A DNA stretch of 64,000 nt, from NCBI GenBank assembly GCA_033782935.1, contig JAWQEG010000129.1, positions 315,001-379,000 on the forward strand, read 5' to 3'. Both the position numbers and the translations under genes were made by a program. Origin of the DNA: Petrolisthes cinctipes (Eukaryota > Arthropoda > Malacostraca > Decapoda > Porcellanidae). Below are positions 40,386 through 54,597 of this stretch, one piece after another. Numbering within the stretch: position 1 is the stretch's first letter; every line of letters starts with the position of its first letter. The notes beneath the pieces are model-generated. The model saw only the letters and a list, made by a program, of their open reading frames with translations, searched no databases and had not been told where the DNA came from.

Positions 40386-42486
40386 CTATAATTTGAAAAT
40401 ATTCTAGCATTGAGTAGGCATGGAGAGATCGCTTCTGGAACCCAAAAATATCGAATTTTCGGGTATTTTGATCCTGAATTTAAATATAAAAGGGTACAGA
40501 TAATGCATGCACATATCGACTTTGGGCACCTAATATATCGATTTTCAGCATGTTTTTGGCCTTTATTTTGAAAAAATTCTAACACGGAATAGGCATGTAC
40601 AGATCGCTTCTGGGACCCAAAAATATGGAATTTTCGGGTGTTTTGAGCCTGAATTTGAGATATAAACGGGTACAGAAGATGTATACACATATTGACTTTT
40701 GGAACCTAAAATATCGATTTTCAGCATGTTTTGGGCCTGTATTATGAAAATACTCTAACACGGAGTAGGCATGTACAGATCGCTTCTGGGACCCAAAAAT
40801 ATCGAATTTTCAGGTGTTTTGAGCTTGAATTTGAGATATCAACGGGTACAGAAGATGAATGCACATATCGACTTTGGACACCTAAAATATCGATTTTTAG
40901 CATGCTTTGAGCCTATATTTTGAAAACATTCCATTACTGAATATGCATGTACAGATCGCTTCTGGGAAGCAAAAATCTCGAATTTTCAGGTGTTTTGAGC
41001 CTGAATTTGAGATATAAACGGGTACTGAAGATGCATTCACATATCGACATTGGGCACCTAAAATATCGGTTTTCAGCATGTTTTTGGCCTGAATCTTAAA
41101 AATATTCTATTATTGAGTAGGCATGTACAAATCGCTTCTTGGACCCAAAAATATCGAGTTTTCGGGTGTTTTGAGCCTGAATTTGAGATATAAAAGTGTA
41201 CTGAAGATGCATGCATATATCGACTTTGGGCACCTAAAATATCGATTTTTAGCATGTTTTAGGTCTGTCATTCGAAAATATTCTGTCACTGAGTAGGCAT
41301 GTACAGATCGCTTATTGGACCCACAATTATCGAGTTTTCGGGTGTTTTGAGCCTGAATTTGAGATATAAACGGGTACAGAAGATGCATCCACATATCGAC
41401 TTTGGGCACCTAATATATCGATTTTCAGCATGTTTTGGGGTTATATTTTGAAAATATTCTAGCACTGAGTAGGCATGTACAGATCGCTTCTGGGCCAAAA
41501 AAAAATCGAATATTCGGGTGTTTTGAGCCTGAATTTGAGATATAAACGGGTACTGAAGATGCATGCACATATCGACTTTGGGCACATATAATATAGATTT
41601 TCAGCATGTTTTCGGCCTTTATTTTGAAAATAGTCTAGCATTGAGTAGGCATGTACAGATCGCTTCTGGGAACCAAAAATATCAAATTTTTGGGTGTTTT
41701 GAGCCAGAATTTGAGATATAAACGTGTAAAGAAGATGCATACACATATTGACTTTGGGCACCTAAAATATAGATTTTCAGCATGTTTTGGGCCTGTATAT
41801 TGAAAATATTCTATCACGGAGTAGGCATATACAGATAGCTTCTTCTCGATATTTTTGGGTGTTTTGAGCCTGAATTTGAGATATAAACGGGTACAGAAGA
41901 TGCATGCACATATCGACTTTGAGCACCTAAAATATAGATTTTTAGCATGTTTTTGGCCTATATTTTGAAAATATTCAAGCATTGTGTAGGCATGTACAGA
42001 TTGCTTCTGGGAACCAAAAAATTTGAAATTTCAGGTGATTTCAGCCTGAATTTGAGATATACACGGGTACAGAAGATGCATACACATATTGACTTTGGGC
42101 ACCTAAAATATTGATTTTCAGCATGTTTTAGGCCTGTATTTTGAAAATACTCTAACACGGAGTAGGCATGTACAGATCGCTTCTGGGAACCAAAAATATC
42201 GAATTTTCGGGTGTTTTGAGCATGAATTTGAGATATAAAAGGGTACTGAAGATGCATGCACATATCGATTTTGGGCACCTAAAACATTGATTTTCAACTT
42301 GTTTTTGTGCCTGTGTTTTGAAAATATTCTAACATTGAGTAGGCATGTACGAATCGCTTCTGGGACCCAAAAATATCGAATTTTCAGGTGTTTTGAGCCT
42401 GAATTTGAGATATAAACGGGTACAGAAGATGCATGTACATATCGACTTTGGGTACCTAATATATCGATTTTCAGCATGTTTTGGGC
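39858..42486. repeat. 2,629-bp HOR of domain 2, copy 1
   Basis: Fifteen monomers, one with the 11-bp deletion, giving 15 x 176 minus 11. Landmarks recur at +2,629: 40055/42684, 40370/42999, 40897/43526, 41110/43739, 41425/44054, 41635/44264. Confidence 0.85.
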
Positions 42487-45115
42487 CTATATTTTGAAAA
42501 TATTCAAGCACTGAGTAGGCATGTACAGATCGCTTCTGGAACCCAAAAATATCGAATTTTCGGGTGTTTTGAGCCTGAATTTGAGATATAAACGGGTACT
42601 GAAGATACATACACATATCGACTTTGGGCACCTAAAATATCGATTTTCAGCATGTTTTGGGCCTGTTATTTGAAAATATTCTGTCACTGAGTAGGCATGT
42701 ACAGATCGCTTCTGGACGCCAATAAAATCGAATATTCGGGTGTTTTGAGCCTGAATTTGAGATATAAACGGGTACAGAAAATGCATGCACATTTTGACTT
42801 TGGGCACCTAATATATCGATTTTCAGCATGTTTTGGGCTTATTTTTTGAAAATATTCTAGCACTGAGTAAGCATGTACAGATCGCTTCTGGGCCAAATTA
42901 AAATCGAATATTCGGGTGTTTTGAGCCTGAATTTGAGATATAAACGGGTACTGAAGATGCATGCACATATCGACTTTGGACACCTAAAATATCGATTTTC
43001 AGCATGTTTTCTTCCTATAATTTGAAAATATTCTAGCATTGAGTAGGCATGGAGAGATCGCTTCTGGAACCCAAAAATATCGAATTTTCGGGTATTTTGA
43101 TCCTGAATTTAAATATAAAAGGGTACAGATAATGCATGCACATATCGACTTTGGGCACCTAATATATCGATTTTCAGCATGTTTTTGGCCTTTATTTTGA
43201 AAAAATTCTAACACGGAATAGGCATGTACAGATCGCTTCTGGGACCCAAAAATATGGAATTTTCGGGTATTTTGAGCCTGAATTTGAGATATAAACGGGT
43301 ACAGAAGATGTATACACATATTGACTTTTGGAACCTAAAATATCGATTTTCAGCATGTTTTGGGCCTGTATTATGAAAATACTCTAACACGGAGTAGGCA
43401 TGTACAGATCGCTTCTGGGACCCAAAAATATCGAATTTTCGTGTGTTTTGAGCTTGAATTTGAGATATCAACGGGTACAGAAGATGAATGCACATATCGA
43501 CTTTGGACACCTAAAATATCGATTTTTAGCATGCTTTGAGCCTATATTTTGAAAACATTACATTACTGAATATGCATGTACAGATCGCTTCTGGGAAGCA
43601 AAAATCTCGAATTTTCAGGTGTTTTGAGCCTGAATTTGAGATATAAACGGGTACTGAAGATGTATTCACATATCGACATTGGGCACCTAAAATATCGGTT
43701 TTCAGCATGTTTTTGGCCTGAATCTTAAAAATATTCTATTATTGAGTAGGCATGTACAAATCGCTTCTTGGACCCAAAAATATCGAGTTTTCGGGTGTTT
43801 TGAGCCTGAATTTGAGATATAAAAGTGTACTGAAGATGCATGCATATATCGACTTTGGGCACCTAAAATATCGATTTTTAGCATGTTTTAGGTCTGTCAT
43901 TCGAAAATATTCTGTCACTGAGTAGGCATGTACAGATCGCTTATTGGACCCACAATTATCGAGTTTTCGGGTGTTTTGAGCCTGAATTTGAGATATAAAC
44001 GGGTACAGAAGATGCATGCACATATCGACTTTGGGCACCTAATATATCGATTTTCAGCATGTTTTGGGGTTATATTTTGAAAATATTCTAGCACTGAGTA
44101 GGCATGTACAGATCGCTTCTGGGCCAAAAAAAAATCGAATATTCGGGTGTTTTGAGCCTGAATTTGAGATATAAACGGGTACAGAAGATGCATGCACATA
44201 TCGACTTTGGGCACATATAATATAGATTTTCAGCATGTTTTCGGCCTCTATTTTGAAAATAGTCTAGCATTGAGTAGGCATGTACAGATCACTTCTGGGA
44301 ACCAAAAATATCAAATTTTTGGGTGTTTTGAGCCAGAATTTGAGATATAAACGTGTAAAGAAGATGCATACACATATTGACTTTGGGCACCTAAAATATA
44401 GATTTTCAGCATGTTTTGGGAATGTATATTGAAAATATTCTATCACGGAGTAGGCATATACAGATCGCTTCTTCTCGATATTTTTGGGTGTTTTGAGCCT
44501 GAATTTGAGATATAAACGGGTACAGAAGATGAATGCACATATCGACTTTGGGCACCTAAAATATAGATTTTTAGCATGTTTTTGGCCTATATTTTGAAAA
44601 TATTCAAGCATTGTGTAGGCATGTACAGATTGCTTCTGGGAACCAAAAAAATTGAAATTCCAGGTGATTTCAGCCTGAATTTGAGTTATACACGGGTACA
44701 GAAGATGCATACACATATTGACTTTGGGCACCTAAAATATTGATTTTCAGCATGTTTTAGGCCTGTATTTTGAAAATACTCTAACACGGAGTAGGCATGT
44801 ACAGATCGCTTCTGGGAGCCAAAAATATCGAATTTTCGGGTGTTTTGAGCATGAATTTGAGATATAAACGGGTACTGAAGATGCATGCACATATCGATTT
44901 TGGGCACCTAAAACATTGATTTTCAACTTGTTTTTGTGCCTGTGTTTTGAAAATATTCTAACATTGAGTAGGCATGTACACATCGCTTCTGGGACCCAAA
45001 AATATCGAATTTTCGGGCGTTTTGAGCCTGAATTTGAGATATAAACGGTTACAGAAGATGCATGCACATATCGACACTGGGCACCTAAAATATAGATTTT
45101 CAGCATGTTTTGGGC
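42487..45115. repeat. 2,629-bp HOR of domain 2, copy 2
   Basis: In phase with the previous copy up to about 44,900 with scattered substitutions (for example GGGTATTTTGAGCC near 43266 against GGGTGTTTTGAGCC upstream). After that the monomer order changes. Confidence 0.8.
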
Positions 45116-45644
45116 CTATATTTTGAAAATATTCAAGCACTGTGTAGGCATGTACAGATCGCTTCTTGGAACCAAAAAATTTGAAATTTCAGGTGTTTTC
45201 AGCCTGAATTTGAGATATAAACGGGTACAGAAGATGCATACACATATTGACTTTGGGCACCTAAAATATCGATTTCCAGCATGTTTTAGGCCTGTATTTT
45301 GAAAATACCCTTACACCGAGTAGGCATGTACAGAACGCTTCTGGGAACCAAAAATATCGAATTTTCGGGTGTTTTGAGCATGAATTTGAGATATAAACGG
45401 GTACTGAAGATGCATGCACTTATCGATTTTGGGCACCTAAAACATCGATTTTCAACTTGTTTTTGTGCCTGTGTTTTGAAAATATTCTAACATTGAGTAG
45501 GCATGTACGAATCGCTTCTGGGACCCAAAAATATCGAATTTTCAGGTGTTTTGAGCCTGAATTTGAGATATAAACGGGTACAGAAGAAGCATGTACATAT
45601 CGACTTTGGGTACCTAAAATATCGATTTTCAGCATGTTTTGGGC

Positions 45645-48107
45645 CTATATTTTGAAAATATTCAAGCACTGAGTAGGCATGTACAGATCGCTTCTGGAAC
45701 CCAAAAATATCGAATTTTCGGGTGTTTTGAGCCTGAATTTGAGATATAAACGGGTTCTGAAGATACATACACATATCGACTTTGGGCACCTAAAATATCG
45801 ATTTTCAGCATGTTTTGGGTCTGTTATTTGAAAATATTCTGTCACTGAGTAGGCATGTACAGATCGCTTCTGGACGCCAATAAAATGGAATATTCGGGTG
45901 TTTTGAGCCTGAATTTGAGATATAAACGGGTACAGAAAATGCATGCACATTTTGACTATGGGCACCTAATATATCGATTTTCAGCATGTTTTGGGCTTAT
46001 TTTTTGAAAATATTCTAGCACTGAGTAAGCATGTACAGATCGCTTCTGGGCCAAAAAAAATCGAATATTCGGGTGTTTTGAGCCTGAATTTGAGATATAA
46101 ACAGGTACTGAAGATGCATGCACATATCGACTTTGGACACCTAAAATATCGATTTTCAGCATGTTTTCTTCCTATAATTTGAAAATATTCTAGCATTGAG
46201 TAGGCATGGAGAGATCGCTTCTGGACCCAAAAATATCGAATTTTCGGGTATTTTGATCCTGAATTTAAATATAAAAGGGTACAGAAAATGCATGCACATA
46301 TCGACTTTGGGCACCTAATATATCGATTTTCAGCATGTTTTTGGCCTTTATTTTGAAAAAACTCTAACACGGAATAGGCATGTACAGATCGCTTCTGGGA
46401 CCCAAAAATATGGAATTTTAGGGTGTTTTGAGCCTGAATTTGAGATATAAACGGGTACAGAAGATGTATACACATATTGACTTTTGGAACCTAAAATATC
46501 GATTTTCAGCATGTTTTGGGCCTGTATTATGAAAATACTCTAACACGGAGTAGGCATGTACAGTTCGCTTCTGGGACCCAAAAATATCGAATTTTCGGGT
46601 GTTTTGAGCTTGAATTTGAGATATCAACGGGTACAGAAGATGAATGCACATATCGACTTTGGACACCTAAAATATCGATTTTTAGCATGCTTTGAGCCTA
46701 TATTTTCAAAACATTCCATTACTGAATATGCATGTACAGATCGCTTCTGGGAAGCAAAAATCTCGAATTTTCAGGTGTTTTAAGCCTGAATTTGAGATAT
46801 AAACGGGTACTGTAGATGCATTCACATATCGACATTGGGCACCTAAAATATCGATTTTCAGCATGTTTTCGGCCTGAATCTTAAAAATATTCTATTATTG
46901 AGTAGGCATGTACAAATCGCTTCTTGGACCCAAAAATATCGAATTTTCGGGTGTTTTGAGCCAGAATTTGAGATATAAAAGTGTACTGAAGATGCATGCA
47001 TATATCGACTTTGGGCACCTAAAATATCGATTTTTAGCATGTTTTAGGTCTGTCATTCGAAAATATTCTGTCACTGAGTAGGCATGTACAGATCGCTTAT
47101 TGAACCCACAATTATCGAGTTTTCGGGTGTTTTGAGCCTGAAATTTAGATATAAACGGGTACAGAAGATGCATGCACATATCGACTTTGGGCACCTAATA
47201 TATCGATTTTCAGCATGTTTTGGGGTTATATTTTGAAAATATTCTAGCACTGAGTAGGCATGTACAGATCGCTTCTGGGCCAAAAAAAAATCGAATATTC
47301 GGGTGTGTTGAGCCTGAATTTGAGATATAAACGGGTACTGAAGATGCATGCACATATCGACTTTGGGCACATATAATATAGATTTTCAGCATGTTTTAGG
47401 CCTGTATTTTGAAAATACTCTAACACGGAGTAGGCATGTACAGATAGCTTCTGGGAACCAAAAATATCGAATTTTCGGGTGTTTTGAGCATGAATTTGAG
47501 ATATAAACGGGTACTGAAGATGCATGCACATATCGATTTTGGGCACCTAAAACATTGATTTTCAACTTGTTTTTGTGCCTGTGTTTTGAAAATATTCTAA
47601 AATTGAGTAGGTATGTACACATCGCTTCTGGGACCCAAAAATATCGAATTTTCGGGCGTTTTGAGCCTGAATTTGAGATATAAACGGTTACAGAAGATGC
47701 ATGCACATATCGACTTTGGGCACCTAAAATATAGATTTTCAGCATGTTTTGGGCCTATATTTTGAAAATATTCAAGCACTGTGTAGGCATGTACAGATCG
47801 CTTCTGGGAACCAAAAAATTTGAAATTTCAGGTGTTTTAAGCCTGAATTTGAGATATAAACGGGTACAGAAGATGCATACACATATTGACTTTGGGCACC
47901 TAAAATATCGATTTCCTGCATGTTTTTGTGCCTGTGTTTTGAAAATATTCTAACATTGAGTAGGCATGTACGAATCGCTTCTGGGACCCAAAAATATCGA
48001 ATTTTCAGGTGTTTTGAGCCTGAATTTGAGATATAAACGGGTACAGAAGATGCATGTACATATCGACTTTGGGTACCTAAAATATCGATTTTCAGCATGT
48101 TTTGGGC
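45645..48107. repeat. 2,463-bp HOR of domain 2
   Basis: Landmarks 45645/48108, 45805/48268, 46858/49322, 46895/49359 and 47071/49535 are spaced 2,463-2,464 bp, about fourteen monomers. It lacks the block with the 11-bp-deletion monomer that is present in 2,629-bp copies. Confidence 0.8.
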
Positions 48108-50735
48108 CTATATTTTGAAAATATTCAAGCACTGAGTAGGCATGTACAGATCGCTTCTGGAACCCAAAAGTATCGAATTTTCGGGTGTTTTGAGCCTGAA
48201 TTTGAGATATAAACGGGTACTGAAGATACATACACATATCGACTTTGGGCACCTAAAATATCGATTTTCAGCATGTTTTGGGTCTGTTATTTGAAAATAT
48301 TCTGTCACTGAGTAGGCATGTACAGATCGCTTCTGGACGCCAATAAAATCGAATATTCGGGTGTTTTGAGCCTGAATTTGAGATATAAACGGGTACAGAA
48401 AATGCATGCACATTTTGACTTTGGGCACCTAATATATCGATTTTCAGCATGTTTTGGGCTTATTTTTTGAAATTATTCTAGCACTGAGTAAGCATGTACA
48501 GATCGCTTCTGGGTCAAAATAAAATCGAATATTCGGGTGTTTTGAGCCTGAATTTGAGATATAAACGGGTACTGAAGATGCATGCACATATCGACTTTGG
48601 GCACCTAAAATATCGATTTTCAGCATGTTTTCTTCCTATAATTTGAAAATATTCTAGCATTGAGTAGGCATGGAGAGATCGCTTCTGGACCCAAAAATAT
48701 CGAATTTTCGGGTATTTTGATCCTGAATTTAAATATAAAAGGGTACAGAAAATGCATGCACATATCGACTTTGGGCACCTAATATATCGATTTTCAGCAT
48801 GTTTTTGGCCTTTATTTTGAAAAATCTCTAACACGGAATAGGCATGTACAGATCGCTTCTGGGACCCAAAAATATGGAATTTTCGGGTGTTTTGAGCCTG
48901 AATTTGAGATATAAACGGGTACAGAAGATGTATACACATATTGACTTTTGGAACCTAAAATATCGATTTTCAGCATGTTTTGGGCCTGTATTATGAAAAT
49001 ACTCTAACACGGAGTAGGCATGTACAGATCGCTTCTGGGACCCAAAAATATCGAATTTTCGGGTGTTTTGAGCTTGAATTTGAGATATCAACGGGTACAG
49101 AAGATGAATGCACATATCGACTTTGGACACCTAAAATATCGATTTTTAGCATGCTTTGAGCCTATATTTTGAAAACATTCCATTACTGAATAGGCATGTA
49201 CAGATTGCTTCTGGGAAGCAAAAATCTCGAATTTTCAGGTGTTTTGAGCCTGAATTTGAGATATAAACGGGTACTGAAGATGCATTCACATATCGACATT
49301 GGGCACCTAAATTATTGATTTTCAGCATGTTTTCTGCCTGAATCTTAAAAATATTCTATTATTGAGTAGGCATGTACAAATCGCTTCTTGGACCCAAAAA
49401 TATCGAGTTTTCGGGTGTTTTGAGCCTGAATTTGAGATATAAAAGTGTACTGAAGATGCATGCATATATCGACTTTGGGCACCTAAAATATCGATTTTTA
49501 GCATGTTTTAGGTCTGTCATTCGAAAATATTCTGTCACTGAGTAGGCATGTACAGATCGCTTATTGGACCCACAATTATCGAGTTTTCGGGTGTTTTGAG
49601 CCTGAATTTGAGATATAAACGGGTACAGAAGATGCATGCACATATCGACTTTGGGCACCTAATATATCGATTTTCAGCATGTTTTGGGGTTATATTTTGA
49701 AAATATTCTAGCACTGAGTAAGCATGTACAGATCGCTTCTGGGCCAAAAAAAAATCGAATATTCGGGTGTTTTGAGCCTGAATTTGAGATATACACGGGT
49801 ACTGAAGATGCATGCACATATCGACTTTGGGCACATATAATATAGATTTTCAGCATGTTTTCGGCCTTTATTTTGAAAATAGTCTAGCATTGAGTAGGCA
49901 TGTACAGATCGCTTCTGGGAACCAAAAATATCAAATTTTTGGGTGTTTTGAGCCAGAATTTGAGATATAAACGTGTAAAGAAGATGCATACACATATTGA
50001 CTTTGGGCACCTAAAATATAGATTTTCAGCATGTTTTGGGAATGTATATTGAAAATATTCTATCACGGAGTAGGCATATACAGATCGCTTCTTCTCGATA
50101 TTTTTGGGTGTTTTGAGCCTGAATTTGAGATATAAACGGGTACAGAAGATGCATGCACATATCGACTTTGAGCACCTGAAATATAGATTTTTAGCATGTT
50201 TTTGGCCTATATTTTGAAAATATTCAAGCATTGTGTAGGCATGTACAGATTGCTTCTGGGAACCAAAAAATTTGAAATTTCAGGTGATTTCAGCCTGAAT
50301 TTGAGATATACACGGGTACAGAAGATGCATACACATATTGACTTTGGGCACCTAAAATATTGATTTTCAGCATGTTTTAGGCCTGTATTTTGAAAATACT
50401 CTAACACGGAGTAGGCATGTACAGATCGCTTCTGGGAACCAAAAATATCGAGTTTTCGGGTGTTTTGAGCATGAATTTGAGATATAAACGGGTACTGAAG
50501 ATGCATGCATATATCGATTTTGGGCACCTAAAACATTGATTTTCAACTTGTTTTTGTGCCTGTGTTTTGAAAATATTCTAACATTGAGTAGGCATGTACG
50601 AATCGCTTCTGGGACCCAAAAATATCGAATTTTCAGGTGTTTTGAGCCTGAATTTGAGATATAAACGGGTACAGAAGATGCATGTACATATCGACTTTGG
50701 GTACCTAATATATCGATTTTCAGCATGTTTTGGGC
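48108..50735. repeat. 2,628-bp HOR of domain 2
   Basis: Landmarks 48108/50736, 48268/50896, 48828/51457, 49322/51951, 49359/51988 and 49535/52164 are spaced by 2,628-2,629 bp. It includes the 11-bp-deletion monomer at 50088. Confidence 0.82.
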
Positions 50736-52836
50736 CTATATTTTGAAAATATTCAAGCACTGAGTAGGCATGTACAGATCGCTTCTGGAACCCAAAAGTA
50801 TCGAATTTTCGGGTGTTTTGAGCCTGAATTTGAGATATAAACGGGTACTGAAGATACATACACATATCGACTTTGGGCACCTAAAATATCGATTTTCAGC
50901 ATGTTTTGGGTCTGTCATTTGAAAATGTTCTGTCACTGAGTAGGCATGTACAGATCGCTTCTGGACGCCAATAAAATCGAATATTCGGGTGTTTTGAGCC
51001 TGAATTTGAGATATAAACGGGTACAGAAAATGCATGCACATTTTGACTTTGGGCACCTAATATATCGATTTTCAGCATGTTTTGGGCTTATTTTTTGAAA
51101 ATATTCTAGCACTGAGTAAGCAAGTACAGATCGCTTCTGGGCCAAAATAAAATCGAATATTCGGGTGTTTTGAGCCTGAATTTGAGATATAAACGGGTAC
51201 TGAAGATGCATGCACATATCGACTTTGGACACCTAAAATATCGATTTTCAGCATGTTTTCTTCCTATAATTTGAAAATATTCTAGCATTGAGTAGGCATG
51301 GATAGATCGCTTCTGGAACCCAAAAATATCGAATTTTCGGGTATTTTGATCCTGAATTTAAATATAAAAGGGTACAGATAATGCATGCACATATCGACTT
51401 TGGGCACCTAATATATCGATTTTCAGCATGTTTTTGGCCTTTATTTTGAAAAAACTCTAACACGGAATAGGCATGTACAGATCGCTTCTGGGACCCAAAA
51501 ATATGGAATTTTCGGGTGTTTTGAGCCTGAATTTGAGATATAAACGGGTACAGAAGATGTATACACATATTGACTTTTGGAACCTAAAATATCGATTTTC
51601 AGCATGTTTTGGGCCTGTATTATGAAAATACTCTAACACGGAGTAGGCATGTACAGATCGCTTCTGGGACCCAAAAATATCGAATTTTCGTGTGTTTTGA
51701 GCTTGAATTTGAGATATCAACGGGTACAGAAGATGAATGCACATATCGACTTTGGACACCTAAAATATCGATTTTTAGCATGCTTTGAGCCTATATTTTC
51801 AAAACATTCCATTACTGAATATGCATGTACAGATCGCTTCTGGGAAGCAAAAATCTCGAATTTTCAGGTGTTTTGAGCCTGAATTTGAGATATAAACGGG
51901 TACTGAAGATGCATTCACATATCGTCATTGGGCACCTAAAATATCGGTTTTCAGCATGTTTTTGGCCTGAATCTTAAAAATATTCTATTATTGAGTAGGC
52001 ATGTACAAATCGCTTCTTGGACCCAAAAATATCGAGTTTTCGGGTGTTTTGAGCCTGAATTTGAGATATAAAAGTGTACTGAAGATGCATGCATATATCG
52101 ACTTTGGGCACCTAAAATATCGATTTTTAGCATGTTTTAGGTCTGTCATTCGAAAATATTCTGTCACTGAGTAGGCATGTACAGATCGCTTATTGGACCC
52201 ACAATTATCGAGTTTTCGGGTGTTTTGAGCCTGAATTTGAGATATAAACGGGTACTGAAGATGCATGCACATATCGACTTTGGGCACATATAATATAGAT
52301 TTTCAGCATGTTTTCGGCCTCTATTTTGAAAATAGTCTAGCATTGAGTAGGCATGTACAGATCGCTTCTGGGAACCAAAAATATCAAATTTTTGGGTGTT
52401 TTGAGCCAGAATTTGAGATATAAACGTGTAAAAAAGATGCATACACATATTGACTTTGGGCACCTAAAATATCGATTTTCAGCATGTTTTGGGCCTGTAT
52501 ATTGAAAATATTCTATCACGAAGTAGGCATATACAGATCGCTTCTTCTGGATATTTTTGGGTGTTTTGAGCCTGAATTTGAGATATAAACGGGTACAGAA
52601 GATGCATGCACATATCGATTTTGGGCACCTAAAACATTGATTTTCAACTTGTTTTTGTGCCTGTGTTTTGAAAATATTCTAACATTGAGTAGGCATGTAC
52701 GAATCGCTTCTGGGACCCAAAAATATCGAATTTTCAGGTGTTTTGAGCCTGAATTTGAGATATAAACGGGTACAGAAGATGCATGTACATATCGACTTTG
52801 GGTACCTAATATATCGATTTTCAGCATGTTTTGAGC
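50736..52836. repeat. 2,101-bp shortened HOR of domain 2
   Basis: Runs between equivalent landmarks at 50736 and 52837, that is 12 x 176 minus 11 bp. Three monomers are missing compared with the 2,628-bp unit. The 11-bp-deletion monomer (52541) is retained. Confidence 0.75.
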
Positions 52837-54597
52837 CTATATTTTGAAAATATTCAAGCACTGAGTAGGCATGTACAGATCGCTTCTGGAACCCAAAAAT
52901 ATCGAATTTTCGGGTGTTTTGAGTATGAATTTGAGATATAAACGGGTACTGAAGATACATACACATATCGACTTTGGGCACCTAAAATATCGATTTTCAG
53001 CATGTTTTGGGTCTGTTATTTGAAAATATTCTGTCACTGAGTAGGCATGTACAGATCGCTTCTGGACGCTAATAAAATCGAATATTCGGGTGTTTTGAGC
53101 CTGAATTTGAGATATAAACGGGTACAGAAAATGCATGCACATTTTGACTTTGGGCACCTAATATATCGATTTTCAGCATGTTTTGGGCTTATTTTATGAA
53201 AATATTCTAGCACTGAGTAAGAATGTACAGATCGCTTCTGGGCCAAAATAAAATCGAATATTCGGGTGTTTTGAGCCTGAATTTGAGATATAAACGGGTA
53301 CTGAAGATGCATGCACATATCGACTTTGGACACCTAAAATATCGATTTTCAGCATGTTTTCTTCCTATAATTTGAAAATATTCTAGCATTGAGTAGGCAT
53401 GGAGAGATCGCTTCTGGAACCCAAAAATATCGAATTTTCGGGTATTTTGATCCTGAATTTAAATATAAAAGGGTACAGATAATGCATGCACATATCGACT
53501 TTGGGCACCTAATATATCGATTTTCAGCATGTTTTTGGCCTTTATTTTGAAAAAACTCTAACACGGAATAGGCATGTACAGATCGCTTCTGAGACCCAAA
53601 AATATGGAATTTTCGGGTGTTTTGAGCTTGAATTTGAGATATCAACGGGTACAGAAGATGAATGCACATATCGACTTTGGGCACATATAATATAGATTTT
53701 CAGCATGTTTTCGGCCTCTATTTTGAAAATAGTCTAGCATTGAGTAGGCATGTACAGATCGCTTCTGGGAACCAAAAATATCAAATTTGTGGGTGTTTTG
53801 AGCCAGAATTTGAGATATAAACGGGTACTGAAGATGCATGCACATATCGATTTTGGGCACCTAAAACATTGATTTTCAACTTGTTTTTGTGCCTGTGTTT
53901 TGAAAATATTCTAACATTGAGTAGGCATGTACACATCGCTCCTGGGACCCAAAAATATCGAATTTTCGGGCGTTTTGATCCTGAATTTGAGATATAAACG
54001 GTTACAGAAGATGCATGCACATATCGACTTTGGGCACCTAAAATATAGATTTTCAGCATGTTTTGGGCCTATATTTTGAAAATATTCAAGCACTGTGTAG
54101 GCATGTACAGATCGCTTCTGGGAACCAAAAAATTTGAAATTTCAGGTGTTTTAAGCCTGAATTTGAGATATAAACGGGTACAGAAGATGCATACACATAT
54201 TGACTTTGGGCACCTAAAATATCGATTTCCAGCATGTTTTAGGCCTGTATTTTGAAAATACCCTAACACGGAGTAGGCATGTACAGAACGCTTCTGGGAA
54301 CCAAAAATATCGAATTTTCGGGTATTTTGAGCATGAATTTGAGATATAAACGGGTACTGAAGATGCATGCACTTATCGATTTTGGGCACCTAAAACATCG
54401 ATTTTCAACTTGTTTTTGTGCCTGTGTTTTGAAAATATTCTAACATTGAGTAGGCATGTACGAATCGCTTCTGGGACCCAAAAATATCGAATTTTCAGGT
54501 GTTTTGAGCCTGAATTTGAGATATAAACGGGTACAGAAGATGCATGTACATATCGACTTTGGGTACCTAAAATATCGATTTTCAGCATGTTTTGGGC
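52837..54597. repeat. 1,761-bp shortened HOR of domain 2
   Basis: Landmark spacing 52837 to 54598 is 1,761 bp, ten monomers. The jump lies near 53650-53830, where one monomer type is followed by one normally found several units away. Confidence 0.72.
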
